From assembly GCF_000590925.1 (NCBI RefSeq), contig NZ_CP004372.1, forward strand, positions 2,523,001-2,587,000: DNA of 64,000 nt. The letters are read 5' to 3'. The position numbers were made by a program, and so were the translations under genes. Below are positions 32,522 to 41,078 of this stretch, in pieces. The DNA is from Roseibacterium elongatum DSM 19469. GTDB taxonomy: Bacteria > Pseudomonadota > Alphaproteobacteria > Rhodobacterales > Rhodobacteraceae. The number at the start of each line of letters is the position of its first letter. The stretch's first letter is position 1. The notes under the pieces are model-generated. The model saw only the letters and a list, made by a program, of their open reading frames with translations. It was not told where the DNA came from and made no database searches.

Positions 32522-33136
32522 CTAGACGCCTAGCCAGCCGCGGATCAGGGTGGCAAGAGTCGCCCCGGCCAAAAGTAGGGTGCCGATCCAGGCGGTCCCG
32601 AGGATGGAGCCGAGCACCACGAGAATGCCGTCGCGTTGCAGCAGCCCCATCGAGATGATGACGACCGCGAACCCCGGAACGGTGTTCGTGCCCGGCAGCG
32701 GAACGAGGATCGAGGCGCTGAACAACACCAGCGCGAGACCGACGATCTGGTCCATCGGGCGGCGCGTCAGCGCCACCAGGCGCGGCCGGCTGAACGCCTC
32801 AATCCGGCGCAGCCAGGGGCCCGCGCGGCGCGCCAGGCTGTGCAGCGACGCTGTCGCCACCGTGCGCGCGGCAAGCTTTTTCGGCAGCCACGGCGTGGTC
32901 CGCCCCAGCAGGATCTGGGCCGAGACGAACATCAGCGGCAGGGCCACGACCTGCGGCACGCCGTAGAGAAAGGGAATGCAGCAGGGCAGGGCCAGCACCA
33001 GCAGGAACAGCCCGAAGGCCCGTTCGTGCAGTTGCGACAGGATCCAGGCCAGCGTGACCGTGTCGCCCTCGGCGTCCTGGGCCAGATCGGTCAGCCGGTG
33101 CGAGATGGCCATGGTCTCGTCGGGTGGCGCCGTCAT
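32522..33136 (-). CDS. ExoD family exopolysaccharide synthesis protein
   Basis: 204 residues, starting at ATG 33136 after CAGGAGAG. ExoD of Sinorhizobium affects exopolysaccharide production and nodule invasion; its biochemical role is unknown. Several hydrophobic segments (about 35-60, 67-80, 130-155, 160-200) and the family pattern ERAFGLFLLVLALPCCIPF, GVPQVVALPLMFVSAQILLGR, PWLPKKLAARTV and ILVPLPGTNTVPGFAVVIIS are present. It lies divergent from the TRAP permease genes with about 200 bases between them. Inner-membrane location expected. Confidence 0.9.
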   Translation of the reverse strand: MTAPPDETMAISHRLTDLAQDAEGDTVTLAWILSQLHERAFGLFLLVLALPCCIPFLYGVPQVVALPLMFVSAQILLGRTTPWLPKKLAARTVATASLHSLARRAGPWLRRIEAFSRPRLVALTRRPMDQIVGLALVLFSASILVPLPGTNTVPGFAVVIISMGLLQRDGILVVLGSILGTAWIGTLLLAGATLATLIRGWLGV

Positions 33137-33332
33137 GGATAGCTCTCCTGTCTGTCGCGGATCCCGCGGACCCCTCGCGCTGCGGTGCCGCAACTCGGCC
33201 ATGGCGTCAAGCATCTGACGCGCAAACGCCCCTCCGGCGTGGCTTGCATGCCGAGGCGGCGCCGTAGAGTGCCGCGACCGCAGCCGTCCGGGGACAGCCC
33301 CCCGCGCGGCCGACGATTGGAGGGCATGGAGC

Positions 33333-33923
33333 ATGACGGCACTGGCACCGCGCGCCGAGCAGGCCGTCGGGCGGGTCATCAAACACATTGCGGGGGCGAT
33401 GGCGCTGGCGGGCGGGGCGATCCTGACGCTGATCGGGCTGATGGTCTGCGCCTCGATCCTCGGGCGGCAGTTGGACGGTCTCTGGATTCTCGGGCCGATC
33501 CGAGCCGATTACGAGATGGTCGAGATCGGCAGCGCGCTGGCGGTGTTCTGTTTCCTGCCCTGGTGCCAGTTCAACCGCGGGCATGTGGCCGTCGATCTGG
33601 TGGCCAACGCCTTGCCGGCGCGCGCCCGCGCCGTGCTGGGCCTGCTCGGCGATATCCTGATCGCCGCGGCGGCCTTTGTCATGGTCTGGCGGCTATGGGC
33701 CGGGTTCGGCGAAAAACTGCCCTATGGTTCGGACGCGCTACGCGCGGCGTTGGGCATGGGCTATCGCCCGTTCTTTCCGGAAACGACCTATGAGCTTCAA
33801 ATGCCCATCTGGGTGCCCTACGGGCTGGCCGTGATCGGCGCGGCCCTGTTCTTTCTGACCGCGCTCTACACCGTGTGGCGTGCGCTCAACTGGGTGCTGA
33901 GCGGCGCGGAGCAGCCGACATGA
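33333..33923 (+). CDS. TRAP transporter small permease (DctQ family)
   Basis: 196 residues with four hydrophobic segments (about 20-45, 65-80, 90-115, 155-180). This is the small integral subunit of a tripartite ATP-independent periplasmic transporter. The CFLPWCQFNRGHVAVDL segment between helices 2 and 3 matches DctQ. Its stop overlaps the start of the large permease (ATGA, 33920-33923), so the two are co-translated. No substrate-binding protein gene is adjacent on either side. Confidence 0.93.
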   Translation: MTALAPRAEQAVGRVIKHIAGAMALAGGAILTLIGLMVCASILGRQLDGLWILGPIRADYEMVEIGSALAVFCFLPWCQFNRGHVAVDLVANALPARARAVLGLLGDILIAAAAFVMVWRLWAGFGEKLPYGSDALRAALGMGYRPFFPETTYELQMPIWVPYGLAVIGAALFFLTALYTVWRALNWVLSGAEQPT

Positions 33924-35291
33924 GCGGGCTGGAACTGGCCTTGAGCGCCTTTGCCTTCATGCTTGTGGCGATCTTTCTGCGCGTGCCCATCGGGGCCGCG
34001 ATGGCGATCACCGGCTTCGTCGGGTCCTGGTTGGTTTATGGCCGGCCCGATCCGGTGCTCAGCCAGCTAAAGTCGCTGACCTATGACACGTTCAAGGATT
34101 ACAACCTGTCGATCGTGCCGCTGTTTCTGCTGATGGGGCAATTCGCGACCAAGTCGGGCCTGTCGGCGGCGCTGTTTCAGGCGGCGTCGGACTGGCTGGG
34201 GCACCGCAAGGGCGGGGTGGCCATGGCCGCCGTGGGCGGCTGCGCGGGGTTCGGGGCGGTCTGCGGCTCGTCTCTGGCCACGGCCTCGACCATGGGGCAG
34301 GTGGCCCTGCCGGAAATGCGCAAGCGCGGCTATTCCGACAGCCTGTCGACCGGCGTTCTGGCGGCGGGCGGCACCCTGGGCATCCTGATCCCGCCGTCGA
34401 TCATTCTGGTGATCTACGCGATCCTGGCCGAGCAGAACATCGTCAAGATGTTCATCGCGGCGGTGGTGCCGGGGCTGCTGGCCGCCCTTGGCTACATGCT
34501 GGCCGTTGCGGTCTATGTCCGGATGCGCCCCGGATCGGCCGGGCAGGAGGACCGGGTGCCCCTGGGTCTGCGCCTGCGCCGGACATGGCGGGTCTGGCCT
34601 GTTGTGGCGATCTTCGGGCTGGTGATGGGGGGGATCGCCGCCGACTGGAACTGGGCGCAGGATGGCGTCCAGGCCCTGTTCACCCCGACCGAGGGCGCGG
34701 CCGTCGGCGCGATCGCAACGGGGGTCTATGGCTGGCTGGCCGGGGGGCTGGACCGCCGCGGGTTTTGCGACGCGGTTCTGGAAACCGCGCAATCGACCGC
34801 GATGATCTTCTTCATCCTGTGGGGGGCGAAACTGTTCTCGGCCTTTCTGGCGTTGACGCGGGCGCCCGATCAGCTGGTGCTGTGGGTCGAGGCGTCGGGC
34901 TTTGCCCCGCTGGTCATCCTGAGCGTCATGCTGCTGGCCTACCTGGCCTTTGGCTGCGTCATGGATTCGCTGTCGATGATCCTGCTGACGATCCCGATCT
35001 TCCTGCCGATCATCCTGGCGCAGGAGTTCGTGGTGCTGGGTGTCGCGCTCAGCCCCGAAGAGGCCGCGATCTGGTTCGGCATCCTCGCGCTGATCGTGGT
35101 CGAGGTCGGGCTGATCACGCCGCCGGTGGGCATGAACCTGTTCATCATCAATTCCATGGCCCCCGACGTGCCGATGTGGCGGACCTATGTCGGGGTGATC
35201 CCCCTTTGTCCTGTCGGATCTGCTGCGCGTCGTGCTGCTGGTGCTGTTTCCGGGGGTCACCTTGTGGCTGGTCGGCGTCGTCTTCGGCTAG
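33920..35291 (+). CDS. TRAP transporter large permease (DctM family), frameshifted at the C-terminus
   Basis: The large sodium-coupled permease of a TRAP system, with about twelve hydrophobic segments. Typical motifs are LLMGQFATKSGLS, GCAGFGAVCGSSLATASTMG, ILIPPSIILVIYAILAEQN and TPPVGMNLFIINSMAPDVPM. The frame runs off near 35200; removing one C from C5 (35200-35204) restores the C-terminal helix FVLSDLLRVVLLVLFPGVTLW and the natural stop at 35291 (456 residues), replacing a low-quality extension to 35329. The substrate is unknown. Without a binding protein nearby it must pair with one encoded elsewhere or be incomplete. Confidence 0.9.
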
Positions 35292-35342
35292 CGACACGGG
35301 CGATTGACGGCGCCCGCGGGCTTGGGTAAGTGGCGCTGGCGT

Positions 35343-35427
35343 GCCCGAGTGGCGGAATTGGTAGACGCAGGGGATTCAAAATCCCCCGCCGCAAGGCTTG
35401 TCGGTTCGAGTCCGACCTCGGGTACCA
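35343..35427 (+). tRNA. tRNA-Leu (CAA)
   Basis: The acceptor GCCCGAG pairs with CTCGGGT; a class II tRNA with a long variable arm; the anticodon arm GGGGA-TTCAAAA-TCCCC gives anticodon CAA (reads UUG). The T arm has GTTCGAGT and CCA is encoded. It is a common kind of integration target, but no integrase or att repeat is seen beside it. Confidence 0.97.
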
Positions 35428-36146
35428 TCCGCAGTCTTCCAGACATGTCAAAAGGCCGCGCCGCGTCGCATGGACGAATCGATTCTGATTCGGTTTTGGT
35501 TACGCGAATGCGCCAACATTTGGCCCTCGGGTGACATGTTCGTGCCATGTTTTGCCGTTTGACGGCGACAATCTGTTTCCTGAGAGCGATCGTGATTGTC
35601 GCAAGGCGGGAAACAACCGCCAGCGGTTGGCCGACGTCCCTTTAGATGAAAGCATGTAGAGTGCTTGGCTTTTCGGGCTGTCAGGTTGCGTGTGTGCGGA
35701 AACAATTTGCCATGATGTCGCCTCAATTGCCCCCGTCTGCACGGGGCGTTTGCCCCAAGTCTGCCACATCGCGAACAATTTTAGTTTCTGGGTGTGGCGG
35801 AATTCGGGTATCAAAAAGGCAGCCCAACTGGGGGGCGATGTTTGCCATAGGCCACGGGGGCGGCCGCACACGACGCGTATCTTTCGATGCGAGGAGGGTG
35901 TTGTCGCGATAGGACGGTTATAACGGCCGTCGCCGGGAACACGGGGTAGGTGCGCCACGATCGTGGTGCATTGACGGCTGCGAGTGTCCGCTCGTGGCGC
36001 CATATGGCCTTTTCCTCTCCTCCAGATTGGATGCAGCGCGCGTGATGCGGTCGCCTTTTTGCCGGCGCATCGTCCACAGTTGTTTGTTTTTTGTTGTCCG
36101 CAGCTGTGGACAAGGCCGGAACTCCGGTCCGTTTGGGAGAAAGATC
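35428..36146. other. 719-base gap before the RTX gene; one 8-bp inverted repeat
   Basis: No supported gene lies here. The composition is somewhat more AT-rich than the flanks, which fits a long leader or promoter region. GTCCACAG (36072-36079) and CTGTGGAC (36104-36111) are perfect inverted copies 24 bases apart, 36-75 bases before the RTX gene start, with a T-rich loop. This could be an operator or a leader hairpin. I see no sigma-70 promoter good enough to name, no riboswitch motif, and no remnant of a mobile element. Confidence 0.45.
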
Positions 36147-39100
36147 ATGACCAATTTCAGCGATCCAGGCAGCGTGACCGGATTGATCGGCCTTTGGGAT
36201 TTCCGCAGCGGTGCGGAAAACAAGGATACCGGCCTCGACGACGGATTTGCGCAGAACGGCCATTTCCATGGCGATGCGGCGGCCTCCGGCGACCAGATGG
36301 TGACCGACGGTCACGGCGATTTTTTCGATGTGACGGGCGTGGATGACCCCTTCGACCTGAAGGAAGGGACGATCGAGGTTCAATTCACGCAAGACGCACA
36401 GGTCGGCACCAGCCCGGATGTCGTGGTCAACCGCGGCGAGTTCGACGACAAGGACGACGAGGGCTGGTTCGCGATCAAGGTGACCAAGGACGGCAAGGTC
36501 GTGGTGGACCACTACACCAAGGACGGCACCGTCTCGACGCTCGAGACGGCGCCGGGCGTGGTCGATCCCGGTGACGTGATCAACGCCTCCTACAGCTGGG
36601 ATGCGGAAACCGGCGCGAAACTGACCGTCGAGAATGTCACCGACGGCACCAGCCAATCCGTCGAGACCGATACCAAGGGTCTGACCATGGATATCGGCGA
36701 CAATGACGACGAGAGCTTTACCTTCGGCGCCCGCGAAGAAGACGACGGCGATTACGACCAGTTCTTCAAGGGGGCGATCGATTATGTCGCCATCTACGAT
36801 ACGGCGGAACCCGGCGGCGATTTCATCGTCGAGGGGAGCGATAACGGCGACCTGATCGACGCGGGCTACACCGGCGACCCCGAAGGCGACCTGATCGACG
36901 CGGGCGACAACCAGACCGGCGGCGACGAGGATCTGGTCGATGCCGGGGCAGGCGATGACACGGTCCTTGCGGGTGCGGCAGACGACACCGTCTATGCCGG
37001 GTCGGGCGACGACTCGGTGCCGGGCGATGGCGGCGACGATGTCATTTTCGGCGACAGCGCGCTGGGCGAGGCGGGCGGCCCGGATCGGTGCGCGAAAGCT
37101 TCGAGTGGGATCAGGCCCCCGACCCCGAACGGCGCCGACCCGATCGAGAATGGCGACGACATCACAGGGTTCACCCAGAACACCGGCAATGTCGATGTCA
37201 CCTTCTCGATCCTCGATCCGCAATCGCCGACGGTCAGTAATATCTACGAGGACAGCGACCAGAACGTGGCCGGTATCGACACCGGCGGCGAGACGATCGA
37301 CGACAACAGCAGTTTCGAGTCGACGACGAATGGTGCGGGCAACAGCGAAAGCTACCAGCTGTCCTTCTCGGACGAGGTCGAGAATGTGGCCTTCCGCGTC
37401 AACGACATCGATGGCGATGGCGTGGTCAAGGTCTTCGCCTTCGACGCGGCGGGCCAGCCCATCGAGATCGAACTGACGCTGGGCGCGAACCTGACCGGCA
37501 TCGACAGTGACGGCGATGGCGAGATCGACGGCGCCGACTCGAACGGCGGCTACGAAGAGGACGATTCGCCGAATTACTCGATGCTGGTCGACATTCCCGG
37601 TCCGGTGTCGCGCATCGTGATCGAACATAGCCAGGATGGCGGCGCCAATTCGGGTGTGAACATCACGGATGTCTATTTCGATGCGCCCCTGCCGGCCGAT
37701 CCCGAAGGCCCGGGCAACGACACGCTCGAGGGCAATGACGGCGATGACCTGATCTATGGCGAAACCGGCGACGACGTGATCTCTGGCGGCACCGGCAACG
37801 ACACGCTTTATGGCGACGATGTCGAGGCCGGCACGCCGGTCGGGCCAAACCTGATCGTGAACGGGTCGTTCGAGGACACGTCGGGCATGAACACGTCGGT
37901 GTTCGGTTTCGTCTCGCCCGGCGCCATGCCCGGCTGGACCGATGCCAATGGAACGCAGATCAACGTCCACAACGATGAACGCGGCAATCTCGAGGCGTCC
38001 GACGGGACCAACTGGCTCGACCTCGAGGGGTCGCCGGGCAACAACCGCATCGGCCAGGACGTGGCCGGCATCGAGGATGGCCAGACCTATCTGCTGGTGT
38101 TCGACGCGGGCGACTCGGAGTTCGCGGCCGACTCCGGCCCCGGCGAAAACCTGGTCAACGTGTACTGGGGCGGTGAACTGATCGCCACGGTGGACCCTGA
38201 GCAAGGGGACATGACGACCTTTGAATTCGAGGTCGTGGGCGGCGCCGGCGACGGCAGCAACCGCCTGGAATTCGAGGGGCTGGGGGACGAGAACAACGTC
38301 GGCGCGGCCATCGACGACGTGCAGATGTATCTTGTGACCGATCCGACCGGCCCCGAGGGCAACGACACCATCACAGGCGGCACCGGCGCGGACGTGATCC
38401 TTGGACAGGGTGGCGACGACTCTCTGTCCGGCGGGCTGGGCGACGACAGCGTCTCGGGCGGGTCCGGCAATGACGAACTGCGCGGCAACGAGGGCAACGA
38501 CACGCTCGACGGCGGCGAGGGCGACGACTCGATGGGCGGCGCCGAGGGCGATGACAGCCTGCTGGGCGGCGCGGGCGCCGATACACTGACGGGCGGGTCG
38601 GGCAACGACACGCTGGACGGTGGCGTGGATGACGACACCCTCAACGGCTCCTCGGGCAACGACCTGATCAGCGACAGTGACGGCGACAACCTGATCAACG
38701 CCGGTATCGACGGTCTGCCCGATCTGGGCTTCCCCTTCGTCGGCAACAGCGACCCCGACCCGGCGGACGATCTGGACACGGTGATTGCGGGGGCCGGCGA
38801 CGACACGATCACGACCGGGACGACGATGACGTGATCGACGCCGGCGACGGTGACAACGTCATCGATGGCGGGTTCGACCGCGACAGCATCACCAGCGGGT
38901 CGGGCGATGACTTCATCATCGGGGGCGAGGGCGACGATACGATTTCCTCGGGCGCCGGTGACGACACGATCATCGGGGGCGAGGGCGAGCCGCTCGTCAA
39001 TCTGATCGACGACAACGTCAACCCGATCAACAATGACCCGATCCTGAACAACGGCGACGATTTCATCGATGCGGGGGCGGGCAACGACCTGGTCCTGGGT

Positions 39101-40126
39101 GAGGATGACAACGACACGATCCTCGGCGGGTCGGGCAATGATACGCTGGATGGCGGCATCGACGATGACGTGATCGAGGGCGGCGAGGGCGACGACCTGA
39201 TCATCGGCGGCCAGGGGGCCGACACGATGTCGGGCGGGGTCGGCAACGATACTTTCACCGTCGGCCAGTTCACCGATCCGATCTTTGGCGATACCTACCT
39301 CGAAGGGGTCGGTGCCGACAGCCTGACACCCGGCGACAGTGTCGCGGGCGGCGAAGATGCCGATGACGGCGATATCGACGTGCTCGATCTGTCGAATGGC
39401 GGCCCGCTCAAGATCGTCTTCGACGATGCGATCGACCCGACAGGCGAGCCGGGGGAAAGCGGCACGGTGATCTTCTACACCGATGCCTCGCAGACCGAAG
39501 TCGCGGGGACCCTGACCTTCAAAGAGATCGAAAAGGTCATCCCCTGCTTCACGCCCGGCGCCCTGATCGCGACCCCGACGGGCGAGGTGCCGGTCGAGAG
39601 CCTGCGCGAAGGCGACAAGGTGCTGACCCGCGACAATGGCATCCAGGAGATCCGGTGGATCGGCAGCCGCACCCTGACCCGGCCCGAGTTGCAGACGGCG
39701 CCGAACCTGCGCCCGATCCTGATCAAGGCCGGCAGCCTCGGCCACGGTCTGCCCGAGCGCGACATGATGGTCAGCCCGCAGCACCGGGTTCTGGCCAGCG
39801 GTCAGGCCACCCAGCTCTACTTCGCCGAAAGCGAGGTTCTGGTGGCCGCCAAGCATCTGGTCGGCATGGAAGGCATCGACCAGATCGACACGATGCGCAC
39901 GACCTATGTGCATTTCATGTTCGACCGCCACGAGGTGGTGCTGTCCGACGGGGCCTGGACCGAAAGCTTCCAGCCCGGCGACATGACCCTCGGCTCGATG
40001 GGCGAGACGCAGCGCAACGAGATCCTCACGCTGTTCCCCGAACTGGAGGGTCGCGTCGGCCAGAGCGATTATGCCGCCGCGCGCCGCACGCTCAAGGCGC
40101 ACGAGGCCAAATTGCTGCAGCTCTGA
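36147..40126 (+). CDS. Secreted RTX-repeat protein with LamG-like and Hint domains, frameshifted
   Basis: Restored length about 1326 residues, from ATG 36147 after GGGAGA. Order: LamG-like jellyroll (about 10-220); RTX repeats GGxGxDxxx (about 225-310); a roseobacter domain [13 protein letters not shown] then [14 protein letters not shown] (about 315-510); RTX; a carbohydrate-binding-like domain [11 protein letters not shown] (about 570-720); a long RTX block (about 735-1040); and a C-terminal Hint_2 domain starting [20 protein letters not shown] (about 1130-1275) with the VSPQHRVL strand. No signal peptide: type I secretion is expected, but no T1SS genes are adjacent. Three one-base errors break the frame: a missing G at 38817-38819, and a compensated pair near 37079 and 37123 that scrambles about 14 residues. 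Calcium binding is inferred from the repeats. Substrate or surface target unknown. Confidence 0.85.
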
Positions 40127-40152
40127 ACGCGAGGCCCCTCGGTTCAGACGAA

Positions 40153-40186
40153 ACGGGCCGCCCCCACCGGGCGGCCCGTCTTTTTT
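40153..40186. terminator. Perfect bidirectional terminator
   Basis: ACGGGCCGCCC (40153-40163) pairs perfectly with GGGCGGCCCGT (40169-40179) around CCACC; six T follow on the plus strand after one C, and GAAAC lies upstream on the other strand. It ends the RTX transcript and probably the opposing nucleotidyltransferase transcript. Confidence 0.9.
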
Positions 40187-40192
40187 GCGGGC

Positions 40193-40789
40193 TCAGCGCT
40201 GCGCCTTGCGCCAGCGCGCCCAATCCTCGGGTGTGTCGAGGTCGGTCAAGGCGCGCTCTCCGTCCAGCGGCACAAGATGCACGCGCGCCTCGTGCGCCTG
40301 CAGGATGGCGCGTGCGCCGGCGTCGCCTGTCAGCCCCTCCAGCGCCGGGCGCAGGTCGGCGGGAAAGAGGACCGGGTGACCGGGCGTTCCATCTGCGGCG
40401 GCCGCGCGCAGAATGGCCTGCGGGGCCTGCCGCGACAGGCCGGCAAGGCGGTAGATGTCGTTCGCCGTCACGTCGGGCATGTCCGCCAGCACCACGATCA
40501 TCGGGCCATCGCGCCCCTGCACCCCCGCCACGATCGAGGCCGCCATGCCCCCGCCCGGCGGGATGTCGACGATCTCGACATCCAGATCGGCCACCGCCGC
40601 GCGGCGCGCATCCTGATCCCGGGCGATCACCACACGGGTCGGACCCACGCGGGCGCAGCGCCGCGCCATGGCGCGGATCAACGGCTCGGTGCCCAGCATG
40701 ACAGGCACCTCTTGCAGCATCTTGTCGGCCCCGCGCATCCGCGTGGCCCGGCCCGCGGCCAAAAGCACGATATCGATGGCATCCTCCAT
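40193..40789 (-). CDS. MobA-like/MocA nucleotidyltransferase
   Basis: 198 residues with the NTP-transferase fold. Family members transfer CMP or GMP to the molybdenum cofactor or related acceptors. The N-terminal signature LLAAGRATRMRGADKML (about 8-24) matches the nucleotide-binding loop, and MIVVLADMPDVTANDI (about 100-115) holds the metal-binding aspartate. GTPGHPVLFPADL is the typical MocA-like later motif. The context gives no molybdenum gene, so CTP:molybdopterin cytidylyltransferase is the likeliest role but is not proven. Start at ATG 40789. A large palindrome lies just upstream. Confidence 0.8.
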   Translation of the reverse strand: MEDAIDIVLLAAGRATRMRGADKMLQEVPVMLGTEPLIRAMARRCARVGPTRVVIARDQDARRAAVADLDVEIVDIPPGGGMAASIVAGVQGRDGPMIVVLADMPDVTANDIYRLAGLSRQAPQAILRAAAADGTPGHPVLFPADLRPALEGLTGDAGARAILQAHEARVHLVPLDGERALTDLDTPEDWARWRKAQR

Positions 40790-40804
40790 GACCGCAGACA
40801 GATC

Positions 40805-40886
40805 GCGAGTCGGCGGCCGGGTCAAGGATCGACAGACCGGCGTAGCCGGTGCGCGAAGCGCGTCCTTGACGCGGCCGTCGACTCGC
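40805..40886. repeat. 82-base imperfect palindrome with two internal hairpins
   Basis: Arm 40805-40828 and arm 40863-40886 are inverted copies matching at 22 of 24 positions. Between them lie two perfect small hairpins: ACCGGC-GTA-GCCGGT (40836-40850) and GCGC-GAA-GCGC (40851-40861). The whole folds as a three-way junction on either strand. It sits 16 bases upstream of the nucleotidyltransferase start and before the oxidoreductase stop. It has no T tract, so it is not a simple terminator. It may be a dispersed palindromic unit or a structured leader of the minus-strand gene. The gap to 41078 holds nothing else I can name. Confidence 0.6.
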
Positions 40887-41078
40887 ACTGCACCATGAAT
40901 ATGGCCTGTTTGCTGGCAGACCTGCCCGCAAACGGCCACTCAGCACATGGAAGTCCCGCCAGCCAATCCTACCTACACCCGAGGGTCAGGGCACCGACCG
41001 CACGCGCAGCGTGCCGGGCCCAAGGGCTGGCAGGGCGCGGCAGCGCCCGAAGCGCGCGGGAGCGCCCCGGCCAGGGGC

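Noticed and set aside
35343..36146. tRNA-Leu as an integration site
   Set aside because: No integrase, no direct att repeat and no phage genes follow; xerD at 45-46 kb is the housekeeping chromosome-dimer resolvase.
36900..39260. CRISPR-like periodicity in the RTX gene
   Set aside because: The repeats are coding nonapeptide units (GGxGxDxxx) in frame, with no constant repeat or unique spacers.
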